Source of the DNA: CAYZWU01 sp964482235
GTDB taxonomy: Bacteria > Planctomycetota > B15-G4 > CAYZWU01
NCBI GenBank assembly: GCA_964482235.1
Contig: CAYZWU010000016.1
Coordinates: 1 to 64,000 of the forward strand
DNA length: 64,000 bases
Direction of reading: 5' to 3'
Shown here: positions 52,595 to 62,038 of the stretch, in pieces
Layout of the letters: each line of letters begins with the position of its first letter
Numbering within the stretch: the first letter of the stretch is position 1
Translations under genes and position numbers: made by a program
The notes under the pieces: model-generated
What the model saw: the letters and a program-made list of their open reading frames with translations, nothing else
Told to the model about the DNA's origin: nothing
The model's database searches: none

Positions 52595-54172
52595 ATGACC
52601 GTTCGCAGAAAACACGCAGCCCCCGTTTTAATCGCCCTCCTGGTTGCCGGCCTGCTTGTCGGCTGTTTATCGGACGACGGCGGGCAAAACGGCGGCGAGG
52701 GACTTTACGGTCTGAGTTCCGACGCGCCCGAATGGGCCAGGACCGGCCAGGTTCCGGGCATCCCGCTGGGATCGTACCTTGTGGGCCACGGCGTGTCGTC
52801 GCCGGGCTTCGTGGAAGCCGATGCCTATGACATGTCCAAGATCCGGGCTCTCGAGGAGATCTCGCAGCAGATCGAGGTGAAGGTGAAGAGCGAGTTCACC
52901 TCGAGGATGAAGATGGTGATGACGAACGAGGACATCGGCCAGCTCACCGACGTGGAGAGCTTCTCCAAGCTCGAATCGGTGGAGCTCCTCGCAGGTGCCG
53001 AGATCGTCCGGAAGTATTACGACGAGGAGACCGGGATTGGTGTGATGATCGTCCGGCTCGACCGCGCCAAGCTCTCCGAGCGGCTTCTCGGCCAGGCCAC
53101 GGACTGCCAGAAACAGGTCGTCGCCCATCTCGGGTTCCTCGATGAGTCGAAGGGCGCCGGCGACATCGCCTCCGCCTTGAAAAGCCTGGTCCATGCCCAC
53201 CACGGCCTGGTGACGGCTCTTTCCAAGCAGGGGAAGGCTTTGGCCGCCGGTACCACGAGGTCGCAGAAAGACCGTTTCGAGGCGCTGAAGCTGGCCGACT
53301 TCTGGAATCGGGTGACTCGCGAGTCCGATCTCCTTTCCGGCTCCGTCAGGCTGGAGGCCCTGTCCGGCAACAAGCAGAAGGCCGGGCTCTCGGGCCACAT
53401 CAAGAAGCCGATCAAGATCAAGGTCACATGGAAGGGAAAGCCCGTTTCCGGCTTCCCCGTGACCGTCGAGCTTGCCGAGGACCAGGGCACGGTGATCCGG
53501 CATGGCGACACGACGGACAGGAACGGCGACTTCTCCTTCGAGCTCCGCGAGATGAAGGCCTCGGGCGATCACAGCAACACGGTCGTTGCGACCCTCGACT
53601 TCAAGGCCGTGGAAAAGAAGTCGGATCTCGACGCTCCGTCGTGCGAGGTCACCTACCTCATGCCAACGAAGAAGACCACGCGCGTGGCCGTGATCTTCTA
53701 CGAGACGATCGACGAGCGCCCTGTCAGGGAGCCCTACTCGGGAAGCCATCTCAAGGAAGCCCTGGGCAACATCGGTTTCCAGATCGTGACCCCTGATCTT
53801 CGGAGGCCGGTTCGCGAGGTGGTGCGCATGCCGCCCAACGCCCTGGCCGAGCTCCTGGGAGATCTCTGCGACTATGTCATCGTGGGCACGGCGGAATGCT
53901 TCGAGTCGAGCAAGGGGAGCAAGTCCGCCTATCACAAGGAAAGCTGGTCGGTCTATTACAAGACCCGCGCGGTCATGGACGCCCTGGAGCTCGAGTCCGG
54001 CAACACGATCCGGTACGAGGTTCCCAGGGAGGACACGAAGTACGGCGGACTGAATACCAAGAAGGAACAGGTGGCCCAGGATTCCATCAAGCTGGCCGGC
54101 GAAATGATGTCCGAATATCTCAGCGCGAAGTTCGCCGCTCGCTTCGAGGGCGGCGAAGAGTGGAAGAAGTGA
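52595..54172 (+). CDS. LPP20-like lipoprotein 4, multidomain
   Basis: 525 residues. Lipobox LVAGLLVGC; an LPP20-like domain (~45-165; APEWARTG, YLVGHGVSSPGF, IGVMIVRLDRAK); a helical segment (~170-265); an Ig/carboxypeptidase-regulatory-like beta domain (~275-355; VTWKGKPVSGFPVTVELAED); and a C-terminal alpha/beta domain (~365-515; VAVIFYETIDERPVRE, CDYVIVGTAECFESSKG) reminiscent of FlgT/CsgG-type lipoprotein domains. ATG 52595 follows CGGAG; upstream in-frame codons back to 51917 overlap paralogues 2 and 3 and are rejected. Its last 53 bases overlap convergent lpxK. Confidence 0.78.
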   Translation: MTVRRKHAAPVLIALLVAGLLVGCLSDDGGQNGGEGLYGLSSDAPEWARTGQVPGIPLGSYLVGHGVSSPGFVEADAYDMSKIRALEEISQQIEVKVKSEFTSRMKMVMTNEDIGQLTDVESFSKLESVELLAGAEIVRKYYDEETGIGVMIVRLDRAKLSERLLGQATDCQKQVVAHLGFLDESKGAGDIASALKSLVHAHHGLVTALSKQGKALAAGTTRSQKDRFEALKLADFWNRVTRESDLLSGSVRLEALSGNKQKAGLSGHIKKPIKIKVTWKGKPVSGFPVTVELAEDQGTVIRHGDTTDRNGDFSFELREMKASGDHSNTVVATLDFKAVEKKSDLDAPSCEVTYLMPTKKTTRVAVIFYETIDERPVREPYSGSHLKEALGNIGFQIVTPDLRRPVREVVRMPPNALAELLGDLCDYVIVGTAECFESSKGSKSAYHKESWSVYYKTRAVMDALELESGNTIRYEVPREDTKYGGLNTKKEQVAQDSIKLAGEMMSEYLSAKFAARFEGGEEWKK

Positions 54173-55208
54173 TCGCTTCCAGGAGCTCCGCCTCCCGGCC
54201 GCGAAACCCGATCTCGATCTTCAGCACCAGGAACCGCGCCGCCTCGGGGAAAGAGGCCAGCTTGACGCTGTCCTTGGCCGTGGTCAGCACAGCCTCGGCC
54301 CCTGAATCCCTTGCCGCCTGAACAACGCGCGCCACGTCGCCCGATCCGAAGTCGTGGTGATCCCGGAAGACCCTCTCCCCCGTGACACGAACGCCGAGCT
54401 CGAGGGCGGTGCGCCTGAACGATCCGGGGTCGGCGATCGCCGAGCAGAGAAAGACCGCCTTCCCGTCAAGGTCCGCCGGATCGACCCGCTTCTCCCCCCC
54501 CACTGTTCCGAGGCCGGATGGAACGTGATCGCTGTGGAAAACCGGCGCCCCGGGAGAGAGAGCCTGCACCCTGCCTGTCGTTTTTTCCAGATCGTCTTCG
54601 AAAATCCTGCCGCACCGCGTCAGCACGACGAGATCCGCCCGCGCCAGTCCGGAGGCCGGCTCGCGGAGCAGTCCGGCGGGCAGGATCCTCCCGCCGCTGA
54701 ATGGAGAGCGGGCATCCAGCGTGACCAGATCGCAATCCCTGCCGATCCTGCGATGCTGGAACCCGTCGTCCAGGATGATGAAGTCGGCGCCCATCTCGTC
54801 GACGGCCTTCCTGGCCGCCGCCACGCGATCAGGGTCCTGCACCACGATCAACCCGGGAATCTCCCGCTTCAGCAGGAGCCCCTCGTCGTTGATGAGCTCC
54901 CCGTCGCGCAGCTTCCCCCTGTATCCCCTGGCCACGACGGCAACGGCCTTTCCCCTCGTTTTCATCTCGCGGGCCAGCCAGGCCACGAGGGGGGTCTTGC
55001 CAGTACCGCCGGCAGTGAGGTTCCCCACGCAGACCACCGGAACGTCGATCCTGTGCGTCCGGAAGATACCCCGGGAGTAGAAGTGATTGCGAAGACGGAT
55101 CACGGCCTCGTAGGGCCAGGATGCCAGGAGAAGGAAAGGACGAAGAAGGCGAACCATCCCGCGCGACTCCTCGCCAAGCAGGGCTTGCCTGAACTCTTCC
55201 CTGCTCAT
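54120..55208 (-). CDS. lpxK: Tetraacyldisaccharide 4'-kinase
   Basis: 362 residues. Phosphorylates the 4' position of the lipid A disaccharide at the inner membrane. Membrane-associated N-terminus (LRPFLLLASWPYEAVIRLRN), P-loop GNLTAGGTGKTPLV, the signature VVARGYRGK and ILDDGFQHRRI, and LTTAKDSVKL near the end. Presence implies lipid A synthesis, hence an LPS-bearing outer membrane. Start 55208 has AAAGGAG upstream, nine bases after the parA stop. The last 53 bases are antisense to the lipoprotein gene. Confidence 0.95.
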   Translation of the reverse strand: MSREEFRQALLGEESRGMVRLLRPFLLLASWPYEAVIRLRNHFYSRGIFRTHRIDVPVVCVGNLTAGGTGKTPLVAWLAREMKTRGKAVAVVARGYRGKLRDGELINDEGLLLKREIPGLIVVQDPDRVAAARKAVDEMGADFIILDDGFQHRRIGRDCDLVTLDARSPFSGGRILPAGLLREPASGLARADLVVLTRCGRIFEDDLEKTTGRVQALSPGAPVFHSDHVPSGLGTVGGEKRVDPADLDGKAVFLCSAIADPGSFRRTALELGVRVTGERVFRDHHDFGSGDVARVVQAARDSGAEAVLTTAKDSVKLASFPEAARFLVLKIEIGFRGREAELLEAITSSTLRRPRSERRTSR

Positions 55209-55217
55209 CGGCTCCTT

Positions 55218-56279
55218 TCAGAATCCTTCCTGTCCGAAGGAGGTTTCCTGTTCCCGGGAAGGGGGCGGTGGATCGACTCTTGCCTCTCCCTGCCTCGTTT
55301 CGAGAGCAGCGGGCTCGGTCCGCTCCTCCTTCTCCGGTTCCGGATCGACGGGCGCGGTCTCCACCCGCTCCTGTTCCTGCGGCACCGATTCCACGACAGC
55401 GGTCTCTCCCGCTCCCGGATCCACCGGCGTCGATCCGACGGCAGCGGACCCGGCAGCCACCGCCTGCTCGCGGCTCGCCTCCGCATCAGCGGGCGCGATG
55501 CGCCTCCCCTTTTCCTGCGCAAGGATCTCCTCGGCAAGCTCCCAGTAGTCGAGGGCTCCGATCGACTGGGGCTCGTACTCGAAGATCGTCGTCCCGTGGC
55601 TCGCCGCCTCGGCCAGCCGGATGTTCTGCCTGATCTTCGTGTTGAAGACCACATCGCCGAAGTACCCCTCGACCTCGTCGAGCACCTCCTTGGCCAGGTT
55701 GGTCTGGGAGCGGAACATGCAGACGATGATCCCCGTCACCTTCAGCAGCGGATTGAGGCGGCTTCGGATCAGCTGGACCACCTCCATCAGCTTCCCCATC
55801 CCCTGCAGGGCGAAGAACTCGGCCTGGATCGGCACGAAGACCTCGCGAGCCGCGGTGAGGGCGTTCAGCGAAAGGAGACCGAGCGACGGGGGGCAGTCGA
55901 TCAGCACGTAGTCGGGCCTCTCCTTCAGATCGCTCATGTAGGCGGTCAGGCCGTCCTGGAGCAGGAGTTCCCTCCCCACCGTGTTGACCAGCTCCAGGTC
56001 CGCGCTGCAGAGGTCGATGCTCGACGGCGCGATCCGGAGATTCTCCACACCCGTATCCCGGATGATATCCTCGAAACAGCATCGCGACGTGAGGAGATCG
56101 TAGATCGACATGTCCGAGTCCGACAGGGTGGCATCGAGGTGAAGGCTCAGGTTGGCCTGGGGATCGATATCCACCAGCAGCACCTTGCGGCCGCGACGGG
56201 CCAGGGCGCCCCCCAGATTGGCTGCCGTCGTGGTCTTGCCCACGCCCCCCTTCTGATTGATCAATGCAATGATTCTCAT
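55218..56279 (-). CDS. ParA/Soj-family ATPase with Pro/Glu-rich C-terminal tail
   Basis: 353 residues. Deviant Walker A NQKGGVGKTTTAANLGG, switch I DIDPQANLSLHLDA, Walker B YVLIDCPPSLGLLS. Residues ~1-255 are a normal Soj-type ATPase. The last ~95 residues are low complexity, with repeated PVDP and Glu/Pro/Val runs. No parB or parS follows; lpxK does. So this is an orphan ParA that may position another cargo (for example a pilus or envelope complex) or pair with a distant ParB. ATG 56279 is preferred over GTG 56288. Confidence 0.88.
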   Translation of the reverse strand: MRIIALINQKGGVGKTTTAANLGGALARRGRKVLLVDIDPQANLSLHLDATLSDSDMSIYDLLTSRCCFEDIIRDTGVENLRIAPSSIDLCSADLELVNTVGRELLLQDGLTAYMSDLKERPDYVLIDCPPSLGLLSLNALTAAREVFVPIQAEFFALQGMGKLMEVVQLIRSRLNPLLKVTGIIVCMFRSQTNLAKEVLDEVEGYFGDVVFNTKIRQNIRLAEAASHGTTIFEYEPQSIGALDYWELAEEILAQEKGRRIAPADAEASREQAVAAGSAAVGSTPVDPGAGETAVVESVPQEQERVETAPVDPEPEKEERTEPAALETRQGEARVDPPPPSREQETSFGQEGF

Positions 56280-56400
56280 AATAGCCACCCAATCTCGTTC
56301 GAGGCCGCAAGAACTCCTCCCGCTCGCCTGACAGACGTAGTGTATGAACAGTCTCGATCCAGGTCAACCGCGGACTCCGCGGTGTAGGAGCAAAGTGATA

Positions 56401-57783
56401 ATGTCCCCTTCGCGGTCCCGGCCGGACAAGCCCGGTGCTCCGGTGGATTCTGATGCCTTGAGATCGCGCCGGATCTGTGTTGTCATGTTTTCCATGACTG
56501 ACAGCAAAAAGGAAAACGAGAACGGACTGGCATTAGAAAAGGCCTCATCCCTCATCGAGGAAAAGGATTACCGCTCCGCATTCGCCTGCCTCCTCGATCT
56601 GCTGAAGAACGATCCCAAGAATTCTTCCGCCCTGGAGGCCGCGGCCCGCACGGCCGCCAAGCTCGGCGACCGTGCCGGGGGGGAGCTGTTCGAATCCCTG
56701 GCCGGCAACCCGGAGGATCCGGAGCTGCTCTACCGTACGGGATTTCACCTGACCGGCAACGGGCGATCCGATGTGGGCATCCCTTATCTCGAAGCCTGCA
56801 TGGCGGTCTGTCCGGAGAACGGCGATGTCCGCTACGAGCTCGGCTACGCCTGCTTCCAGTCCCGGCTCTTCGAAAGATCCGCCGACCTTCTGTCCGATCT
56901 TCGCGGCCTCTCCCCGGAACGGATCGCGGCTTCGGGGCTGCTGCGCGTGGAGAGCCTGCTCTATTCCGGCAGGATCGACGAGGCCGCGGCGGACCTGTCC
57001 CGCCTGAAGAACGCCTCGCTCCCCGCGGGAGCGGAAGACTCCCTCCTTGCGATGAACCTTTTGCTCCGCCGCCTGCGCCGGATCGGCGAGGAGCCGCCCC
57101 GGTCGCTGCGCGAATGGCACTATGCCCAGCACGGCGCCGTGCTTCTCTCCGAGTCGAGGCGTGAGGGCAACATGGGGAGATATCCTTCCCTTTCCATGAA
57201 CAGCACGGCCATCGGCGCGGTGATCAGGCAGCTGAAGACCTTTCTCGACCTGATCGAGATCATCCCATCGGCGATCCTCTTTCACGATACCGACGGCGAG
57301 ATCCTTGCCCTGGCGGCCGGCAGCATCCTCGAGCGTCCCGTGCGCGGCTTCTCCCAGCGGTCGGGCAAGAGAGAGCTTCTCGTGATCCCTGACACGGAGT
57401 CGCTCAAGGGGATCGAGGAAACGGTCAGCAGCCGTGCCGATGTGGAGCACCTCTTCTGCTTCCGGATCGATCCGGCCCGCAGCGCGCCGGTGGTTCCCGA
57501 CATCACGGGAATCATGGCGCGTGCCTTCAGGTTTCCCTGGCAGAGCCGGATCGAGGTCTTCGAGACCACGGGCGAGAAGCCGCTGGCCCGGGAGATCGCG
57601 GCCGACGACAGGCCGCCGTGGGAGATAGCCCGCGAGATCGCCGACGCAGGGCGCCAGTTGCCGGAAGACGGCCGGATGATCGAGGCCTCTGGATTCTACT
57701 GCCGCCATCGCAACCTTCTCATCTCCACCAACAGCAAGCTCTTTCCTTTCCGCCGCGCCTTCACGACATTCTCACCCTTCTGA
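56401..57783 (+). CDS. TPR-like protein of unknown function
   Basis: 460 residues. The N-terminal half holds TPR-like helix pairs (ALEKASSLIEEKDYRSAFAC, DVRYELGYACFQSRLFERSA, ESLLYSGRIDEAAADLSRLK). The second half (~250-460) is an unfamiliar mixed domain beginning REWHYAQHGAVLLSESRREG, a pattern reminiscent of domains that fold around a nucleotide, but I cannot name it. No signal peptide. The start is uncertain: ATG 56401 has AGGAG ten bases upstream, while ATG 56494 better fits the apparent domain start. Divergent from parA. Confidence 0.65.
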   Translation: MSPSRSRPDKPGAPVDSDALRSRRICVVMFSMTDSKKENENGLALEKASSLIEEKDYRSAFACLLDLLKNDPKNSSALEAAARTAAKLGDRAGGELFESLAGNPEDPELLYRTGFHLTGNGRSDVGIPYLEACMAVCPENGDVRYELGYACFQSRLFERSADLLSDLRGLSPERIAASGLLRVESLLYSGRIDEAAADLSRLKNASLPAGAEDSLLAMNLLLRRLRRIGEEPPRSLREWHYAQHGAVLLSESRREGNMGRYPSLSMNSTAIGAVIRQLKTFLDLIEIIPSAILFHDTDGEILALAAGSILERPVRGFSQRSGKRELLVIPDTESLKGIEETVSSRADVEHLFCFRIDPARSAPVVPDITGIMARAFRFPWQSRIEVFETTGEKPLAREIAADDRPPWEIAREIADAGRQLPEDGRMIEASGFYCRHRNLLISTNSKLFPFRRAFTTFSPF

Positions 57784-57905
57784 TGCGGCACCCCTCCGGC
57801 GGTCTCGAATGACCTCCCCGGCGGTCTTGATTCGCCGCAGGATCGGGCATATGATCAATGGCCTGTTTTTCCGATTCGCCCCGGAAGAGAAGGAGAACGA
57901 TCCTG

Positions 57906-60194
57906 GTGAAGATCGTGGGACAACGCGTGCCGCGCTCCGACGCAGCGGACAAGGCCCTGGGCAGAACACGCTTCGTGGCGGACCTCGGCCTTGCGGGAAT
58001 GCTTCACGCGGCCACGCTCCGCTCCCCCCATCCTCGCGCTGCGATCAAGGCGATCGACATCGCGGCCGCACTCTCCCTTCCCGGCGTGAAGGCCGTTCTC
58101 ATGGCGCGGGACATTCCCGGCTGCAACGAAGTGCCTGTCGTCAGGAACGACATGCCTCTCCTGGCTGCGGATCGTGTCAACTACGTCGGCGAGCCCGTGG
58201 CTCTCGTTGCCGCCGAGACAGTCGAGGCGGCTCGGAGCGCCGTGGCTGCGATCGTCGTGGAGTACGAGCCGCTTCCGCCTCTCCTCGATCCCTCCTCGAG
58301 CCGTGAAACGAACTCTCCCCGCCTCTTCGAAGACGACAACACCTTTGCCACCCATCGCCTCGGCCGTGGCGATCCGATCCGGGGTCGCCGGGAGTCCGCC
58401 GCCGTGGTCAGCGGCGTCTTCGAGACCCCCTGCCAGGAGCATGCCTACATCGAGACGCAGGGGATGATCGCCGCCCCCTCGGCGAACGGCGGTATCGAGG
58501 TGGTCGGTTCGATGCAGTGCCCCTTCTACGTCCAGGCAGCCCTGTCGCGAACCCTGGCGCTGCCTCTCTCGAAGATCGTCGTCAGGCAGGCCGCGACGGG
58601 CGGCGCATTCGGCGGCAAGGAGGACGTCCCCTCCCTTCCCGCCTGCCACGCAGCCCTCCTGGCTCTGAACGCGAATCGCCCCGTCAAGCTGATCTATCGC
58701 CGCGACGAGGACATGATCTGCATGAGCAAGCGGCACCCGGCGCGCGTGCGGCTCGAAATCGGCTGCAGCGAGGAAGGCAAGCTCACCTTCATCGAGGGCG
58801 AGGTCGTCCTCGACGGCGGCGCCTACGCCACCCTGTCACCCGTCGTCCTCTGGCGCTCGGTGATCCACGCGGCCGGCGCCTACGTCTGCCCCAACGTGGC
58901 GATCACCGGACACGCCGTGGCAACCAATCATGTTCCCGCCGGCGCATTCCGGGGTTTCGGTTCACCCCAGTCGCTCTTTGCCGTCGAGTCGCTCGTCGAC
59001 GAGCTGGCGATCAAGACGGGACGCGATCCGGCCGCTTTTCGCGCCCTGAACATGTTGAGGGAAGGCGGGACGACGTCGGCGGGGCAGAAGATCGACCACT
59101 CCTGCGGCCTGCCCGAGGGGCTGCAGCGCACCCTCGAGGCCAGCGGTTGGCAGGAGAAGAAAAAGGAGTTCATGAACGACCGGGGTCCGATACTCCGCGG
59201 CATCGGACTCTCCACGATCTTCTACGGCGTCGGACTCGGTGCCGGCGGCAGCCACATGGCCCGGACGGGCGCCTATCTCAACATCGCGGCCGACGGCTCG
59301 GCACAGATCGCCGTGGGCACCACCGAGATCGGGCAGGGGATGCAGACCGTGCTGGCGCAGATGGCCGCCGAGGCCCTGGGCATCGCTTTCGACCGCGTCA
59401 CCTGGATCGAAACGGACACGTCCCGCGTTCCGGACTCGGGCCCCACCGTGGCATCGCGCGCCACCACCATGTCGGGCAACGCCGTGCTCGACGCCTGCGC
59501 CCAGGCGAAGGCGGTCCTCCTCCGGACCGCTTCCGGACTTCTCGACGTGCCGCCCGAACGCCTCGAGATCAACGGCACGGCGATTTGCGAAAAAGGGAAA
59601 AACCACTCGGGCCTGCCCGTGGACGAGGTGATCGCCCGCTGCCAAGCGGACCGACTGCCGATGGCGTTCCAGGGTTTCGCCAGGGCCGGCGAGACGAGCT
59701 GGGATGCCAAAGCCGGCCAGGGAAATCCCTACGTGGTCTATGCCTATGCCGTCAACGTGGTGCTGGCCAGGGTCGACAGGCGGTCGGGACAGGTCACGGT
59801 GGAGAAGATCTGGGCCGCGCACGACGTGGGCCGGGCGATCAATCCCCTGGCCGTGGAAGGACAGATCGAGGGCGGTGTACTGCAGGGCATGGGGTACGCG
59901 CTCTTCGAGGACTATGCGCTGCAGGAGGGTCGGCCGTACACTCCCGACCTCAACACCTACGTGATCCCCGCCATCGCCGATGTCCCGGCGATCGAGCCGA
60001 TCATAGTGGAAGCGCCCTACAGGGACGGCCCCTTCGGAGCCAAGGGCTTCGGCGAGCAGCCGCTGATGGGTGTGGCCCCCGCAATTCTCAACGCGATCCG
60101 CGACGCCGTCGGGGTGAGGCTCACCCGCCTCCCCGCAACGCCGGAGCGCCTGCTCGATGCGCTGCAATGCAGGGAGGACGAAGCCCCATGCTAG
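57906..60194 (+). CDS. Molybdenum hydroxylase, Mo-binding subunit (xanthine dehydrogenase family) A
   Basis: 762 residues. Contains the Mo-cofactor motifs of the family: TGGAFGGKEDVPS, the substrate-Arg motif AFRGFGSPQ, GTTEIGQGMQTVLAQ, and the catalytic base Glu717 in GAKGFGEQP. This is a complete large subunit that oxidises a heteroaromatic or aldehyde substrate with water as oxygen source. Substrate is unknown; AFRGFG is shared by purine-oxidising members. GTG 57906 (AAGGAGAA upstream) is preferred over ATG 57858. It overlaps the FAD subunit start. Confidence 0.92.
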   Translation: MKIVGQRVPRSDAADKALGRTRFVADLGLAGMLHAATLRSPHPRAAIKAIDIAAALSLPGVKAVLMARDIPGCNEVPVVRNDMPLLAADRVNYVGEPVALVAAETVEAARSAVAAIVVEYEPLPPLLDPSSSRETNSPRLFEDDNTFATHRLGRGDPIRGRRESAAVVSGVFETPCQEHAYIETQGMIAAPSANGGIEVVGSMQCPFYVQAALSRTLALPLSKIVVRQAATGGAFGGKEDVPSLPACHAALLALNANRPVKLIYRRDEDMICMSKRHPARVRLEIGCSEEGKLTFIEGEVVLDGGAYATLSPVVLWRSVIHAAGAYVCPNVAITGHAVATNHVPAGAFRGFGSPQSLFAVESLVDELAIKTGRDPAAFRALNMLREGGTTSAGQKIDHSCGLPEGLQRTLEASGWQEKKKEFMNDRGPILRGIGLSTIFYGVGLGAGGSHMARTGAYLNIAADGSAQIAVGTTEIGQGMQTVLAQMAAEALGIAFDRVTWIETDTSRVPDSGPTVASRATTMSGNAVLDACAQAKAVLLRTASGLLDVPPERLEINGTAICEKGKNHSGLPVDEVIARCQADRLPMAFQGFARAGETSWDAKAGQGNPYVVYAYAVNVVLARVDRRSGQVTVEKIWAAHDVGRAINPLAVEGQIEGGVLQGMGYALFEDYALQEGRPYTPDLNTYVIPAIADVPAIEPIIVEAPYRDGPFGAKGFGEQPLMGVAPAILNAIRDAVGVRLTRLPATPERLLDALQCREDEAPC

Positions 60195-61174
60195 ATCCGG
60201 CCGCATCACCGCCAGGGCGAGATGATAAGGGCGAAGCCGGCAGCGCTCTGCCCCCGCCCCATGCGCGGGTGATCGCCATCGAACGTCCCGAGACGCTCGA
60301 TCAGGCGCTCGGGATCGTGGCCGCGTCGAGGGGCGGCAAGGCGGAGACGATGCTCCTGGCCGGCGGAACGGACATCATGCCGCGCCTGCAGCACGATCCG
60401 CACATCGACTCGATGAAGCACGGCAATCCGCTCTTGCCCGGTCCGGTGACACCGCTGATCCTCGTCAGCCTCTCCCGCATCGCCGGGCTCGACGGGATCG
60501 TCGATAAGGACGGCGAGCTCCGGATCGGATCGCGCTGCACCCTGACGAGGCTGGCCGGCGATCCCCTGGTGAAGAAGAGTGCTCCGATGCTGGCCGAGGC
60601 GGCTTCGCAAATGGCCTCCCCCCAGATCCGGAATCGCGGCACCGTGGGAGGCAACATCATGAACGCCTCGCCCGCAGCGGACACCGTCTCGCCGCTGCTG
60701 GCCCTCGAAGCCTCGGTGATCCTGCGCTCATCCAGGGGAGAACGCCGCATTCCCCTGGCCGATCTCCTGAAGGGACCCGGCCAGACCACGGCGAGTCACG
60801 GCGAGATCTTGACGGAAGCGACCCTTCCCCTCTCGCCCGCCCGCCCGCTGCAGTTCTTCCGCCGGCTGGGGGCTCGCCATTCGCTTGCCTGCGCCAAGGT
60901 CTCGGCGGCTTTCTGCGCCGCCCTCGAATCAGGCCACCTGAAATCGGCAAGGATCGCTCTCGGCGCCGTGGGGCCTACGGTGATCGTGGCGGATAAGACA
61001 GCGGCTCTCATCGAGGGGAGGCGGCTCACCGGCAAGCTGGCCGAAGAAGCGGCCGCCATGATCAGGAGCGAGATCTGCCCGATCGACGACGTCCGCTCGA
61101 CGAAGGAGTACCGCACCATCATGGCCGGCGAGCTGGTGAGAGAGGGACTGAATTCGCTGATGAATCAACAATAG
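60188..61174 (+). CDS. Molybdenum hydroxylase FAD-binding subunit A
   Basis: 328 residues of the CoxM/XdhB type. FAD-binding motifs MLLAGGTDIMP and RNRGTVGGNIMNASPAADT are clear, followed by the C-terminal domain (FFRRLGARHSLACAKVSAAF). An N-terminal extension of ~30 residues precedes the first strand. Starts within the end of the Mo subunit gene (7-base overlap). It passes electrons from the 2Fe-2S subunit to NAD or another acceptor. Confidence 0.92.
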   Translation: MLDPAASPPGRDDKGEAGSALPPPHARVIAIERPETLDQALGIVAASRGGKAETMLLAGGTDIMPRLQHDPHIDSMKHGNPLLPGPVTPLILVSLSRIAGLDGIVDKDGELRIGSRCTLTRLAGDPLVKKSAPMLAEAASQMASPQIRNRGTVGGNIMNASPAADTVSPLLALEASVILRSSRGERRIPLADLLKGPGQTTASHGEILTEATLPLSPARPLQFFRRLGARHSLACAKVSAAFCAALESGHLKSARIALGAVGPTVIVADKTAALIEGRRLTGKLAEEAAAMIRSEICPIDDVRSTKEYRTIMAGELVREGLNSLMNQQ

Positions 61175-61192
61175 GATGAACTGGACCTGACG

Positions 61193-62038
61193 ATGTTCCG
61201 GAACCTGACGAACTGGCACAGACCCTCGACAATGGACGAGGCCCTCTCCCTGATGGAAGAGGGCAGGGTGGTTCCCCATGCCGGCGGCACCTCCCTGATG
61301 CTCGCGTCGAACAGCAGCTACACCGGCTTTGTCGACCTGTCCCGCCTTCCCTTGAAGGAAAAAACAGAGGAAAGCGGAGGCTACCGGATCGGCGCCTGCG
61401 TCACCCTGGCCGATCTGGCCGGCTGGCAGGCCCTCGCCGGCCCGGCGCGGATCGCGGCCCAGGCAGCGGCAAGAGCCGGCTCCGCCCCGCTGAGGAACCG
61501 CATCACCGTGGGCGGATCCGTGGCCCGTCCCCGGCCGTGGAGCGACCTGCCCGTGGCGCTCCTGGCGCTCGACGCCTCGATCGAGGTGGCTGGCTCGGCG
61601 GCGGGAACCTACGCTGCAGCGGCCTTTTTCGCCTCCTCCCCCCTCGACGGCCGCTCCCTCGTCACGGCGGTCCGGATACCTTCTCCTTCCGGCTCCGGAC
61701 TCGCTGAAGGGGCCGTCTTCCGCAAGGTGGCCCGCACGGAGTTCGACTACTCCCTCCTCGACGTGGCCGTCCGCCTCGCCCTCGACCCGGACGGCATCGT
61801 GACGAAAGCCCGCGTGGCAATCGGGTGCTCGGTGCCGCGCGCCCGGCGGATCGAGGCCAGCGAGGCGGTGCTCGAGGGATCGCGCGCCGGCCCGGAGGTC
61901 TTTCGCGAGGCAGCCGCCGCGGCACGCATCGACCTGATCGACGACCGCCGCGCCTCGGCCGCATACAGACAGAAACTCCTCGAGATCGAGATCCGCCGCT
62001 GCCTGGAGGAAGCCGCGGCAGAAGGAGGCGCCCCATGA
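61193..62038 (+). CDS. Molybdenum hydroxylase FAD-binding subunit B
   Basis: 281 residues, second CoxM/XdhB-type protein. HAGGTSLML matches the first FAD motif and RNRITVGGSVARPRPWSDLP the second, both diverged from the paralogue at 60188 (Ser/Arg/Pro in place of the usual Asn-Ala-Ser after VGG). The C-terminal domain continues with FRKVARTEFDYSLLDVAVRL. It overlaps the Fe-S subunit start by four bases, so it likely belongs with the downstream Fe-S and Mo subunits. Confidence 0.9.
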   Translation: MFRNLTNWHRPSTMDEALSLMEEGRVVPHAGGTSLMLASNSSYTGFVDLSRLPLKEKTEESGGYRIGACVTLADLAGWQALAGPARIAAQAAARAGSAPLRNRITVGGSVARPRPWSDLPVALLALDASIEVAGSAAGTYAAAAFFASSPLDGRSLVTAVRIPSPSGSGLAEGAVFRKVARTEFDYSLLDVAVRLALDPDGIVTKARVAIGCSVPRARRIEASEAVLEGSRAGPEVFREAAAAARIDLIDDRRASAAYRQKLLEIEIRRCLEEAAAEGGAP

